From NCBI RefSeq assembly GCF_000420785.1, contig NZ_ATVP01000003.1, forward strand, positions 151,260 to 215,259: a stretch of 64,000 bases of DNA. The letters run 5' to 3'. Every line of letters begins with the position of its first letter. The first letter of the stretch is position 1. A program made the position numbers and the translations under genes. Source of the stretch: Streptococcus hyovaginalis DSM 12219. Lineage in GTDB: Bacteria; Bacillota; Bacilli; Lactobacillales; Streptococcaceae. Positions 39,833 through 48,181 of this stretch are shown here, piece after piece. The notes beneath the pieces are model-generated. The model was not told the DNA's origin. It worked only from the letters and a program-made list of their open reading frames with translations, and did not search any database.

Positions 39833-41752
39833 ATGAAAATAATTAACTTAGGCATTCTGGCTCACGTTGACGCAGGAAAGACAACATTAACGGAAAGTTT
39901 ATTGTATACCAGTGGTGCAATTGCAGAACTAGGGAGCGTAGATGAAGGCACAACAAGGACAGATACAATGAATTTGGAGCGTCAAAGGGGAATCACTATC
40001 CAGACAGCAGTGACATCTTTTCAGTGGGAGGATGTAAAAGTCAACATTATAGATACGCCAGGCCATATGGATTTTTTGGCGGAAGTATACCGTTCTTTAT
40101 CCGTATTAGACGGAGCAGTATTATTAGTTTCTGCAAAGGATGGCATACAGGCACAGACCCGTATACTGTTTCATGCACTACAGATAATGAAGATTCCGAC
40201 AATTTTTTTCATCAATAAAATTGACCAAGAGGGGATTGATTTGCCAATGGTATATCGGGAAATGAAAGCAAAGCTTTCTTCGGAAATTATAGTGAAGCAA
40301 AAGGTTGGGCAGCATCCCCATATAAATGTAACGGACAATGACGATATGGAACAGTGGGATGCGGTAATTATGGGAAACGATGAACTATTAGAGAAATATA
40401 TGTCAGGGAAACCGTTTAAAATGTCAGAACTGGAACAGGAAGAAAACAGGAGATTCCAAAACGGAACGTTATTTCCCGTTTATCACGGAAGCGCTAAAAA
40501 CAATCTGGGGATTCGGCAGCTTATAGAAGTAATTGCCAGTAAATTTTATTCATCAACGCCTGAAGGTCAATCTGAACTATGCGGGCAGGTTTTTAAGATT
40601 GAATATTCAGAGAAAAGGCGGCGTTTTGTTTATGTGCGTATATATAGCGGAACATTGCATTTGAGGGATGTTATTAGAATATCTGAAAAAGAGAAAATAA
40701 AAATCACAGAGATGTATGTTCCGACAAACGGTGAATTATATTCATCCGATACAGCCTGCTCTGGTGATATTGTAATTTTACCAAATGATGTTTTGCAGCT
40801 AAACAGTATTTTGGGGAACGAAATACTGTTGCCGCAGAGAAAATTTATTGAAAATCCTCTCCCTATGCTCCAAACAACGATTGCAGTAAAGAAATCTGAA
40901 CAGCGGGAAATATTGCTTGGGGCACTTACAGAAATTTCAGATGGCGACCCTCTTTTAAAATATTATGTGGATACTACAACGCATGAGATTATACTTTCTT
41001 TTTTGGGGAATGTGCAGATGGAAGTCATTTGTGCCATCCTTGAGGAAAAATATCATGTGGAGGCAGAAATAAAAGAGCCTACTGTTATATATATGGAAAG
41101 ACCGCTTAGAAAAGCAGAATATACCATCCACATAGAAGTCCCGCCAAATCCTTTCTGGGCTTCTGTCGGGTTGTCCATAGAGCCGCTCCCTATTGGAAGC
41201 GGAGTGCAGTATGAAAGCAGAGTTTCACTTGGATATTTAAATCAATCGTTCCAAAATGCGGTTATGGAGGGGGTTCTTTATGGCTGCGAGCAGGGGCTGT
41301 ATGGATGGAAAGTGACAGACTGTAAAATCTGTTTTGAATATGGATTGTATTATAGTCCTGTAAGTACCCCCGCAGACTTTCGGCTGCTTTCCCCTATCGT
41401 ATTGGAGCAGGCTTTAAAAAAAGCAGGGACAGAACTATTAGAGCCATATCTCCACTTTGAAATTTATGCACCGCAGGAATATCTCTCACGGGCGTATCAT
41501 GATGCTCCAAGGTATTGTGCAGATATTGTAAGTACTCAGATAAAGAATGACGAGGTCATTCTGAAAGGAGAAATCCCTGCTAGATGTATTCAAGAATACA
41601 GGAACGATTTAACTTATTTCACAAATGGGCAGGGAGTCTGCTTGACAGAGTTAAAAGGATACCAGCCAGCTATTGGTAAATTTATTTGCCAACCCCGCCG
41701 CCCGAATAGCCGTATAGATAAGGTTCGGCATATGTTCCACAAGTTAGCTTAA
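39833..41752 (+). CDS. tet(O): Tetracycline resistance ribosomal protection protein Tet(O)
   Basis: A 639-residue EF-G-like GTPase that removes tetracycline from the ribosome. The G1 loop AHVDAGKTT is at residues 10-18, followed by DTPGHMDF and NKIDQEG (G3 and G4), and the protein ends [17 protein letters not shown]. The length and both ends agree with Tet(O) as I remember it. I see no obvious change to Tet(W) or Tet(32) sequence, but a mosaic cannot be excluded without alignment. GGAGG lies 9 bases before the ATG. The leader at 39524-39796 regulates it. Confidence 0.95.
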   Translation: MKIINLGILAHVDAGKTTLTESLLYTSGAIAELGSVDEGTTRTDTMNLERQRGITIQTAVTSFQWEDVKVNIIDTPGHMDFLAEVYRSLSVLDGAVLLVSAKDGIQAQTRILFHALQIMKIPTIFFINKIDQEGIDLPMVYREMKAKLSSEIIVKQKVGQHPHINVTDNDDMEQWDAVIMGNDELLEKYMSGKPFKMSELEQEENRRFQNGTLFPVYHGSAKNNLGIRQLIEVIASKFYSSTPEGQSELCGQVFKIEYSEKRRRFVYVRIYSGTLHLRDVIRISEKEKIKITEMYVPTNGELYSSDTACSGDIVILPNDVLQLNSILGNEILLPQRKFIENPLPMLQTTIAVKKSEQREILLGALTEISDGDPLLKYYVDTTTHEIILSFLGNVQMEVICAILEEKYHVEAEIKEPTVIYMERPLRKAEYTIHIEVPPNPFWASVGLSIEPLPIGSGVQYESRVSLGYLNQSFQNAVMEGVLYGCEQGLYGWKVTDCKICFEYGLYYSPVSTPADFRLLSPIVLEQALKKAGTELLEPYLHFEIYAPQEYLSRAYHDAPRYCADIVSTQIKNDEVILKGEIPARCIQEYRNDLTYFTNGQGVCLTELKGYQPAIGKFICQPRRPNSRIDKVRHMFHKLA

Positions 41753-41803
41753 CAGCTTGCAAAAGTCATATAAAATGAGATTTGAAAGGATTAGAGACTA
41801 ATT

Positions 41804-41977
41804 ATGATGAAATGCGAATGGATATTGTGTCCTGTTTGTGGGAGCAAAACCCGTAATAAAATTAGGAAGGACACTGTTTTGGAGAATTATCCCCTTTATT
41901 GTCCAAAATGCAGACAAGAAAGATTGATTAAAGTTGACAACTTGAAGATAACTGTCATCAAAGAGCCAGACGCTTAA
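41804..41977 (+). CDS. Cysteine-rich KTR-domain zinc-ribbon protein
   Basis: A 57-residue protein, MMKCEWILCPVCGSKTRNKI..., with two CxxC knuckles (CPVC and CPKC) around residues 9-36. It is the cysteine-rich KTR protein found downstream of tet genes in many clostridial elements. AAAGGATT lies upstream. It shares the tet(O) transcript and ends at the terminator at 41983. Confidence 0.85.
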   Translation: MMKCEWILCPVCGSKTRNKIRKDTVLENYPLYCPKCRQERLIKVDNLKITVIKEPDA

Positions 41978-41982
41978 GACGC

Positions 41983-42029
41983 AGAGCCGATGAAATTGTG
42001 GAACAATTCACGAATCATCGGCTCTTTTT
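41983..42029 (+). terminator. Strong terminator of the tet(O) transcript
   Basis: AGAGCCGATGA / TCATCGGCTCT perfect 11-bp stem around an inner repeat, then TTTTT. Confidence 0.9.
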
Positions 42030-42107
42030 GTTTCGTATTTGAAAGAACAAACTCACCAAATAAAAAAAACGATATTCGGGTGGGTTATTTTGTTATACCC
42101 TAAATTA

Positions 42108-42145
42108 CCCTCTGAATTTGTTTTTAAATTTGGAGGGATTTTTTT
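42108..42145 (+). terminator. Second terminator downstream of KTR gene
   Basis: CCCTCTGAATTT / AAATTTGGAGGG (12 bp with two G-U pairs), loop GTTTTT, then seven T. Confidence 0.85.
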
Positions 42146-42274
42146 ATGTCCTTTTTTCGGGCAGTTATCTATCTGCTCATACGAAGCAAAATTTATCAAT
42201 ACATAGCATATCAGAGAACGGCAGGAAACCAGTTAAAAAAATTTCTGCCAGTGCAACGGTACTTCTCACCTTGA
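42146..42274 (+). CDS. Possible 42-residue ORF of unknown value
   Basis: MSFFRAVIYLLIRSKIYQYI... with GGAGGGA 7 bases before its ATG, but that site is inside a terminator stem. No homology is recognised. The rest of the gene-poor stretch 41978-42464 holds two terminators and the hairpin at 42421. Confidence 0.25.
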   Translation: MSFFRAVIYLLIRSKIYQYIAYQRTAGNQLKKFLPVQRYFSP

Positions 42275-42420
42275 AAGTAGAAGTACAATCTCCATACAAT
42301 AGAATTACTATTTCCTATAACCGTAAAGGTCACAGAGCCTTTGCGGTTTTTCTTTTGTCGATTTTTGTTGGAAAGTGCCGTAGGGCTGTTTCTGATATGC
42401 GGTGTCGTTCTCCGCCTCTC

Positions 42421-42454
42421 CATCTGGATTTTTTACATTTCAAAAATTCAGATG
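42421..42454 (+). promoter_or_regulatory. Hairpin directly before the sigma-like gene
   Basis: CATCTGGATTTTT / AAAAATTCAGATG (13 bp, one G-U), ending 1 base before the GGGAGG of the gene at 42465. It could control access to the ribosome-binding site. Confidence 0.5.
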
Positions 42455-42464
42455 GGAGGTATTT

Positions 42465-42977
42465 ATGGTGAAATATGCACCAAGAAAGGTATATATCAGA
42501 GAAAGTGGCGGCTATGTGGAATTATCCTACACGGAGTTCTGCCGTTGCAGGGAATCCGACCAGACCTATATGGACAAGCTGTTTATCCCCATTCAAGGCT
42601 GTCTGCTTGAAGTCGTGAGGGAGCAATACACAGACTTCTACCGTGACAAGGAACGGTGGCGTTATCTGCAAAAATTAGATACAAAGAATAGACTGCTATC
42701 TCTCGACGGATTTACGGACAGCGAGGGGAATCCTCTGGACTTTATCACTGATGAAGCGGTGGACATTGCAGAAACCGTTGTCAATGCGGTCATGGTGGAC
42801 AGGCTGAAAGCCGCCCTGCCTTTGCTGTCGGATAGTGAACAGGAGCTGATACAGGCAATCTTTTTTGACGGACTTTCCGAGCGTGAAGTCGGGGCGAGGT
42901 TGGGCATAACCCAGAGCGTTGTAAACAAACGCAAAGCCAGAATCCTAATAAAACTAAGAAAGATAATAGAAAATTAA
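42465..42977 (+). CDS. Sigma-70 family RNA polymerase sigma factor-like protein
   Basis: A 170-residue protein. DSEQELIQAIFFDGLSEREVGARLGITQSVVNKRKARILIKLRKI is a sigma region 4 helix-turn-helix. The N-terminal half (YIRESGGYVELSYTEFCRCRESDQTY) is typical for element-encoded sigma-like proteins in Clostridia and carries no region 2. GGGAGG lies 5 bases before the ATG at 42465. It is the first of three such genes in a row and probably controls the element's transfer genes. Confidence 0.82.
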   Translation: MVKYAPRKVYIRESGGYVELSYTEFCRCRESDQTYMDKLFIPIQGCLLEVVREQYTDFYRDKERWRYLQKLDTKNRLLSLDGFTDSEGNPLDFITDEAVDIAETVVNAVMVDRLKAALPLLSDSEQELIQAIFFDGLSEREVGARLGITQSVVNKRKARILIKLRKIIEN

Positions 42978-42991
42978 AATTTAAGGCGTTC

Positions 42992-43033
42992 AGCCCCCTT
43001 GTTTTTTCCTTTGGGAAGATGAGGGGGCTTTTC
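42992..43033 (+). terminator. Terminator between sigma-like genes
   Basis: AGCCCCCT / AGGGGGCT with 22-base loop, then TTTT. Confidence 0.75.
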
Positions 43034-43071
43034 TCTGCCCTCTCAATCAATTCTGATTGGAGGAAGTAAGA

Positions 43072-43497
43072 ATGGCATACAACCACGGACGGGAGGACAG
43101 GAAATGGCGTATCTGGAAAGAAGCGGAGGAAAAGCTGCTGCGTGAGTGCGGCGTTGATGAAGCGACCATTGAGCAGATACGCATGGCGGACAGGGCAGAC
43201 TTCAATTCCAACAGGCGGTTTTACCGATGGACGAATGACGTTGCGGAATATCTTGAGGACATGGCAGGCAGGGAGCGGCAGGCGGAAGTGGGTACGGTTG
43301 CGGAGTTACTGGAAGAGATTGAGAGCGAAAATCTCTATCAAGTATTAGTCACGGTGGACGGGCGTACCTTGAAAATCGTCCTGCTGAAAATGCAGGGGTA
43401 TTCCACAAAGGAGATTGCCCCGCTTGTGCATTTGACGACTGGTGCCATCTATGCGAGGTTAGACCATCTGCGGAAGAAGCTGCGGAAAATTTTATAG
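43072..43497 (+). CDS. Sigma-70 region 4-like protein
   Basis: A 141-residue protein: VLLKMQGYSTKEIAPLVHLTTGAIYARLDHLRKKLRKIL is a sigma region 4 HTH. The N-terminus (MAYNHGREDRKWRIWKEAEEKLLRECGVDEATIEQIR) is typical for this element family. GGAGGAAG precedes the ATG at 43072. Confidence 0.8.
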   Translation: MAYNHGREDRKWRIWKEAEEKLLRECGVDEATIEQIRMADRADFNSNRRFYRWTNDVAEYLEDMAGRERQAEVGTVAELLEEIESENLYQVLVTVDGRTLKIVLLKMQGYSTKEIAPLVHLTTGAIYARLDHLRKKLRKIL

Positions 43498-43532
43498 CTT
43501 CTAAAACAGCCTGCCATCCTGCGGGCTACTGG

Positions 43533-43564
43533 GTGAGGGATGGAAATCCCCTCACTCATTTTTT
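43533..43564 (+). terminator. Terminator before the third sigma-like gene
   Basis: GTGAGGG / CCCTCAC with 9-base loop, then a T run; GCAGGAGG follows. Confidence 0.7.
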
Positions 43565-43580
43565 GCAGGAGGACAACAGG

Positions 43581-44055
43581 ATGGCATACAGGGTTAAGGC
43601 ATACACGCTTCGGGAGGAATCCACGGAAAGCGGCACAAGGTATTTTATCAGCTTTAAGGACGGGCAGGGCAAATCCCACGAGTTGGAAGTGTCGGAACAG
43701 TTCTTTATGGAGTTTCGGCAGATGGAGCGCAGGAACAGGAATCTTTTCTAATGGGACGAGCGGCACAGGGAGTTTAACGAGGTATGGGACGAAACCCTTT
43801 ACAGACGGGCGTTGCGTGTGCCTAAGAGCCTTGATGAACGCATGGTTGAGGAAGAACGGAATGAAACGCTCTATAAGGCGGTTGGGAGCCTTCCAGAGAT
43901 ACAAAGGCGGCGTTTCCTGCTCTACTACGAGTATGAGTTCAATTTTTACCAAATCGCCGCTATGGAGCATTGCACCGCTTCGGCAATACAGAAATCTGTT
44001 GCGATTGCAAAGGAGAAAGTAAAGGCGGAAATTGAAGAAATATCTCCAACCGTGA
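43581..44055 (+). pseudogene. Sigma-70 family factor, broken by a stop codon and a frameshift
   Basis: The reading frame MAYRVKAYTLREESTESG... stops at TAA (43749-43751) after RRNRNLF. The same frame then continues WDERHREFNEVWDETLYRRALRVPKSLDERM and reaches a region 4 HTH (FYQIAAMEHCTASAIQKSVAIAK). A CAA to TAA change would explain the stop (one codon is all that interrupts the frame). Near the end the frame runs on without homology, whereas the +1 frame gives KYLQP and a stop at 44053, so a one-base insertion around 44030 is likely. The downstream frame otherwise stays open to 44333. Probably inactive, unless these are sequencing errors. Confidence 0.75.
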
Positions 44056-44166
44056 CCGACACCGCCCGAAAAAGAAATCTGTTTTTTATTTGTGTGGGAT
44101 TGGCGGCATTACATACTCTCACTTTTTTCCGTGGGAGTAAATCTATTTTTAAGGAGGTCAACGCCT

Positions 44167-44253
44167 ATGTGCAACGAAAACAAAGACACCGCCCGAAAGG
44201 AGGAAAGCCATGCAGAAGTTACAGACAGTCAACGCCGAAACGCTCCTTTATGA
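44167..44253 (+). CDS. 28-residue leader ORF overlapping the ATPase start
   Basis: MCNENKDTARKEESHAEVTD..., preceded by AAGGAGGTC. It ends 41 bases inside the ATPase gene, and the ATPase's own AAGGAGG lies within it, which points to translational coupling. Confidence 0.45.
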   Translation: MCNENKDTARKEESHAEVTDSQRRNAPL

Positions 44254-45235
44254 ACCGCTTGAGAAACCATCCTTTGTGGTGGACAGCCTTATCCCGACAG
44301 GCTTATCGCTGTTCTGCGGCTCACAGAAGATAGGCAAAAGCTGGCTCATGCTGAAGCTATGCTTATGCGTGTCGCAGGGAATCCCTTTATGGGATATGCC
44401 GACAATGGAGGGCGATGTGCTTTACCTCTGCCTTGAGGACACGTTCTGCCGCATACAGGACAGGTTATTTCGTTTGACGGACGAAGCAAGCGGGCGGCTC
44501 CACTTTGCCGTGGCAAGCTGCAAGCTGTCAGACGGTCTTATCGTGCAGCTTGAAGATTATCTGAAAGATTACCCAGACAGCAGGCTCATTGTCATTGATA
44601 CCTTGCAGAAAGTCCGTACAGCTTCAAAAGACAATGCCTATGCAAGCGACTATGGGGACATCTCCCTCATCAAAGACTTTGCCGACAGGCACTCTCTGGC
44701 GGTCATTGTCGTACACCACATCCGAAAGCAGAATGACAGCGACGTGTTCAACAAGGTGTCTGGGACGACAGGATTAACGGGGAGTGCGGACGCTACCTTT
44801 GTTCTGGAAAAGGAGAAACGTGCGTCTGACACCGCCAAGCTGTATGTGACGGGCAGGGACACGCCTTATCAGGAATACACGCTGCGTTTCCGTGATTGCC
44901 GTTGGGAGCTTGTGGAGCGGAAAACGCAGGAGCAGCTTGCGAAAGAAACGATACCAGATGTCCTTTTTCGGTTGGTGGATTTTATGAGGGATAAGGAAGA
45001 ATGGATAGGCACGGCAACGGAACTGTTAGCCGCTATGGGGGAAACGGAAACCATACCCACGGTGATTACGAAATGGCTGAATGAATACCGCACCACATTT
45101 TTAAGCGAGAACCGTATCTGCTACCAGTACAGCCGCAGGAAAGACGGCAGGCGGATTGCCCTTGCAAGGAGGGCGGGTGACAGCGGTGATGGTGGTGACA
45201 GCGATATTAGGATACCCCCCTGTTACTGTCATTGA
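44210..45235 (+). CDS. RecA-like AAA ATPase (RepA/DnaB-type helicase)
   Basis: A 341-residue protein with Walker A LFCGSQKIGKSWLML (residues 35-48) and Walker B LIVIDTLQKVR. It also has the HHIRKQNDSD segment and a STGLTG-like GTTGLTGSADATFVL. This is the AAA_25 / RepA-helicase type common in clostridial mobilisable elements, where it probably unwinds DNA for replication or transfer. The last residues, GDSGDGGDSDI, are encoded inside the first origin-type repeat (45176). Confidence 0.85.
   Translation: MQKLQTVNAETLLYEPLEKPSFVVDSLIPTGLSLFCGSQKIGKSWLMLKLCLCVSQGIPLWDMPTMEGDVLYLCLEDTFCRIQDRLFRLTDEASGRLHFAVASCKLSDGLIVQLEDYLKDYPDSRLIVIDTLQKVRTASKDNAYASDYGDISLIKDFADRHSLAVIVVHHIRKQNDSDVFNKVSGTTGLTGSADATFVLEKEKRASDTAKLYVTGRDTPYQEYTLRFRDCRWELVERKTQEQLAKETIPDVLFRLVDFMRDKEEWIGTATELLAAMGETETIPTVITKWLNEYRTTFLSENRICYQYSRRKDGRRIALARRAGDSGDGGDSDIRIPPCYCH
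45176..45220 (+). repeat. Iteron copy 1 (forward)
   Basis: GGTGACAGCGGTGATGGTGG followed by TGACAGCGATATTAGGATACCC. It codes the end of the ATPase gene. See the copies at 45274, 45598 and 45676. Confidence 0.85.
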
Positions 45236-45273
45236 CGCTTAAAGCCATGTAAAGCTGGCGGCTCTGCCCTGCG

Positions 45274-45315
45274 GGTGACAGCAGTGACGGTGGTGACAGT
45301 GATTTTAGGATACCC
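45274..45315 (+). repeat. Iteron copy 2 (forward)
   Basis: GGTGACAGCAGTGACGGTGG, then TGACAGTGATTTTAGGATACCC, nearly identical to copy 1 and 98 bases after it. Confidence 0.85.
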
Positions 45316-45344
45316 TGCCGCTGTCATCCCTACGGGAGAACACC

Positions 45345-45540
45345 CCGTAAACGCAAAATGCAGGCGTGAGATTTACTCGCCCTTTTCGGTCGTGTAAAAC
45401 CACCCCTGCGGTCAGAAAAATCATTCCGATTTTTCCGACTGCGTTTACAGGGTGTAACACACTACACTTTGCCCTGCAAAGTCGTGTGCCAGACGTTCCC
45501 TCTGGACTCCCTTAAGGCAGGGCTGTGCCCTGCTATCCTA
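45345..45540. other. Candidate oriT/origin core of the nested element
   Basis: The gene-free stretch 45236-45759 lies between inverted iterons. Its core has four inverted repeats. CCCCGTAAACGCA (45345) pairs with TGCGTTTACAGGG (45439). GTCAGAAAAATC pairs with GATTTTTCCGAC (45411-45439). ACACTTTGC / GCAAAGT followed by CGTGTG (45465-45488) resembles a MobV nick region. GCAGGGC / GCCCTGC is at 45517-45533. Placed just before the MobV relaxase gene, it is the expected oriT; the iterons could also make it a replication origin. Confidence 0.65.
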
Positions 45541-45597
45541 CGCCTTACGGCTTCGGATAAAAGAATGGCGGCATGACGGTGACGGCTCTTGCGAGGG

Positions 45598-45637
45598 GGG
45601 TATCCCAAAAACACCGTCATCATCGACATGACCGTCA
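45598..45637 (-). repeat. Iteron copy 3 (reverse, diverged)
   Basis: GGGTATCCC then CACCGTCATCATCGACATGA, the reverse complement of the iteron with several changes. Confidence 0.75.
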
Positions 45638-45675
45638 TGCAGGGGGTGAGGGTGACAGTTGCGGCAGTCGGCAGG

Positions 45676-45717
45676 GGGTATCCCAAAACTGCTGTCACCA
45701 CCGTCACCGCTGTCACC
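45676..45717 (-). repeat. Iteron copy 4 (reverse)
   Basis: GGGTATCCCAAAACTGCTGT then CACCACCGTCACCGCTGTCACC, a close reverse complement of copies 1 and 2. Confidence 0.85.
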
Positions 45718-45759
45718 CCAAAGGACGGTCACCCGCCGAAAGAAAGGAGGAATCCGCCT

Positions 45760-46725
45760 ATGCCTTATGCAATCCTGCGTTTCCAGAAACGAAAAGCGGG
45801 CGGCGTTGCGGCTTGTGAACGCCACAACGAGCGGAAGAAAGAAGCCTACAAAAGCAACCCAGATATAGATATGGAACGCTCTAAAAACAATTACCATCTC
45901 ATAGCACCACCAAAGTACACCTACAAGAAAGAGATTAACCGCATGGTAGCCGAAGCGGGGTGCAGGACAAGGAAAGACAGCGTGATGATGGTGGAAACGC
46001 TCATCACAGCTTCACCAGAATTTATGAACCAGTTACCGCCCGAAGAACAAAAAGCGTATTTCCAGACGGCTCTTGACTTCATTTCGGAGCGTGTTGGAAA
46101 GCAGAATATCCTCTCCGCTGTCGTCCATATGGACGAGAGAACGCCCCATATGCACCTCTGCTTTGTGCCGATTACGCCAGACAATAAGCTGTCAGCGAAA
46201 GCTATCTTAGGCAACCAGAAATCATTATCCGAGTGGCAGACCGCCTACCATGAGCGGATGTCCTCACGGTGGAATCAGCTTGAACGGGGGCAGTCCTCAA
46301 TGGAAACCAAGCGGAAACACGTCCCCACATGGCTCTATAAATTAGGCGGCAGGCTTGATAAACAGTATGAAGAAATCGTGTCTGCCCTATCCGACATCAA
46401 CGCCTTTAACGCAGGGAAGAAAAGGGATAAAGCGTTAGATTTACTCTCTGCATGGCTGCCAGACGTGGAGAAATTCTCTAAGGAAATCGGGAAACAGCAG
46501 GCGTATATCGACAGTTTGAAAGAGAGAATTGGGCAGGAATCAGACTATGCGGGGCGTATGCGTGATGAAAAGTACGAGCAGGAACTAAAGGTGCAGAAAG
46601 CGAATCAGAAGATATTTGAATTGCAGAGAACCAACGAGCAGATGGGGCGGCTGCTGTCAAAAATACCGCCCGAAGTGTTGGAAGAATTGCAGAAAAATCA
46701 TAGAAGCAGAGCGAAAGAAAGGTAG
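45760..46725 (+). CDS. MobV-family relaxase (Mob/Pre)
   Basis: A 321-residue relaxase that nicks the nested element's oriT. The MOBV motif HMDERTPHMHLCFVPIT (residues 123-139) has the HxDE...PHxH metal-binding pattern. The N-terminus reads MPYAILRFQKRKAG with NERKKEAYKSNPDID, as in Mob/Pre proteins. The C-terminus is coiled. The start at 45760 is chosen because AGAAAGGAGG lies 8 bases upstream; the frame is open to 45589 but crosses the iterons. ParB follows. Confidence 0.9.
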   Translation: MPYAILRFQKRKAGGVAACERHNERKKEAYKSNPDIDMERSKNNYHLIAPPKYTYKKEINRMVAEAGCRTRKDSVMMVETLITASPEFMNQLPPEEQKAYFQTALDFISERVGKQNILSAVVHMDERTPHMHLCFVPITPDNKLSAKAILGNQKSLSEWQTAYHERMSSRWNQLERGQSSMETKRKHVPTWLYKLGGRLDKQYEEIVSALSDINAFNAGKKRDKALDLLSAWLPDVEKFSKEIGKQQAYIDSLKERIGQESDYAGRMRDEKYEQELKVQKANQKIFELQRTNEQMGRLLSKIPPEVLEELQKNHRSRAKER

Positions 46726-46733
46726 ATATGTGA

Positions 46734-47588
46734 ATGAAGAAACAGGATTTTAAGGTGTTAAAGACCAAAGACTTGTACCCGTTCCCCGACAATCCGTTTC
46801 ATGTGGCAGAAGATGAAACACTGTCAGAGTTAGCGGAAAGCATCAAGGAATTTGGCATTGTCACGCCGATAATCACACGCCCGAAAGAGGACGGGGACGG
46901 TTATGAAGTGATTGCAGGACAGCGGCGTGTCCGTGCTTCTGAACTTGCAGGGATAAATACCGTGCCTGCGTTTGTCCTGCCCTTAGACCGTGACCGAGCC
47001 ATCATCACCCTTGTAGACAGCAATTTGCAGCGTGAGAATATCCTGCCATCGGAGCGGGCGTTTGCTTACAAGATGAAATCCGAAGCCATGAAGCGGCAGG
47101 GTTTCCGCACAGACTTAACCTCGTCACAAGTTGTGACGAAGTTGCGGACGGACGACAAGGTGGCACAGGGCTTCGGCGTGGGCAGGATGACCGTGCAGCG
47201 TTTTATCCGCCTGACGGAACTGATACCGCCGATTTTGCAGATGGTGGACGAGGGGAAAATCGCCCTCACGCCTGCGGTGGAACTGTCCTTCTTGAAGAAA
47301 GACGAGCAGGAAAACCTCTTTGCCACGATGGAGAGCGAAGAAGCAACGCCCTCACTCTCACAGGCACAGCGGATGAAACAGTTAAGCCAGAGCGGGCGGC
47401 TTGACATGGATACGATATTTGCGATTATGACGGAGGAAAAGGGCAACCAGAAAGAAACCTTGAAAATCAACACAAGCAAGCTGAAAAAATACTTTCCGAA
47501 GAACACAACGCCGAAGCAGATGGAGGAAACCATCATCAAACTTTTGGAGCGTGAGTTGCAGAGGAAACGCAACCGTGACAGCCGCTAA
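46734..47588 (+). CDS. ParB/RepB/Spo0J-family protein
   Basis: A 284-residue ParB-like protein. The ParB N-domain DLYPFPDNPFHVAEDETLSELAESIKEFGIVTPIITRP and box II YEVIAGQRRVRASELAG (GQRR rather than GERR) are clear. A central HTH (RTDDKVAQGFGVGRMTVQRFIRL) follows. No ParA gene is present, so it may regulate or organise the element rather than partition it. It starts 8 bases after the relaxase gene. Confidence 0.9.
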   Translation: MKKQDFKVLKTKDLYPFPDNPFHVAEDETLSELAESIKEFGIVTPIITRPKEDGDGYEVIAGQRRVRASELAGINTVPAFVLPLDRDRAIITLVDSNLQRENILPSERAFAYKMKSEAMKRQGFRTDLTSSQVVTKLRTDDKVAQGFGVGRMTVQRFIRLTELIPPILQMVDEGKIALTPAVELSFLKKDEQENLFATMESEEATPSLSQAQRMKQLSQSGRLDMDTIFAIMTEEKGNQKETLKINTSKLKKYFPKNTTPKQMEETIIKLLERELQRKRNRDSR

Positions 47589-47633
47589 TCTTCTTTTTTC
47601 GGGAAGTAAATACAGAGAGTTGAGGTATGGAGA

Positions 47634-47864
47634 ATGAGAGAAATCCAGTATGAAATCGTAAAGGAAATCGCAGTATTGTCTACGGGCGACAGTGGCTACA
47701 CAAAGGAAATCAATCTCATTTCATGGAATGGGAAAGAGCCGAAGTATGACATCCGCAGCTTTTCCCCGAACCGTGAAAAGTGCGGCAAGGGAATCACGCT
47801 GAACGCTGATGAAGCGGCGGCACTCCTTAAAGCATTACAGAAAGAATTAAACAGCGAGGATTAA
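47634..47864 (+). CDS. YdbC/PC4-family ssDNA-binding protein
   Basis: A 76-residue protein: EIVKEIAVLSTGDSGYTKEINLISWNGKEPKYDIRSFSP has the PC4-like beta core of YdbC, which binds single-stranded DNA. On a mobilisable element it could coat transferred DNA. Its stop overlaps the next start (TAATG). Confidence 0.8.
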   Translation: MREIQYEIVKEIAVLSTGDSGYTKEINLISWNGKEPKYDIRSFSPNREKCGKGITLNADEAAALLKALQKELNSED

Positions 47865-48127
47865 TGGTATCTGATTGGCAGGGCGGGGACATTTCCAAAC
47901 TCTTCCCTGCCCTGTCTGGAAAGGAAGATTTAAGTATGGGCGAGGATAAGAAAGCAGATAAAAAGAGAAAGCGTATCGTGCCAAAAGCACCAGTGCAGAT
48001 GATAATCAGCCGTGAATATGTCGGCACACAGACCGTTACAGAAGCGTTTGTCCCGATTATCTCCGAGGATATTCGGAAGAAGATTGCCGAGGGCGACACC
48101 TTCGACAATGAGGGGCTGTCCGCTTAG
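47864..48127 (+). CDS. Hypothetical protein of serine-recombinase elements
   Basis: An 87-residue basic protein: KKADKKRKRIVPKAPVQMII, then SREYVGTQTVTEAFVPIISEDIRKKI. It starts in TAATG overlap with the YdbC gene. An alternative start at 47937 (MGEDKKADKK) has GGAAGGAAG upstream. Its place just before the recombinase gene hints at a role in recombination, which is only inference. Confidence 0.65.
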   Translation: MVSDWQGGDISKLFPALSGKEDLSMGEDKKADKKRKRIVPKAPVQMIISREYVGTQTVTEAFVPIISEDIRKKIAEGDTFDNEGLSA

Positions 48128-48181
48128 AATGTACGCAATGGGACATGAAAACAGATAGGACAGATACGGAGGTTTTACAGT

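Noticed and set aside
39833..41752. Mosaic tet gene, for example O/32/O or O/W/32/O
   Set aside because: By eye both ends and the length fit plain Tet(O); a mosaic needs nucleotide alignment to show, so it is not claimed.
45462..45897. Several overlapping ORFs on both strands across the iterons
   Set aside because: Their open frames follow from repeat composition and high GC; the only supported start here is the relaxase ATG at 45760.
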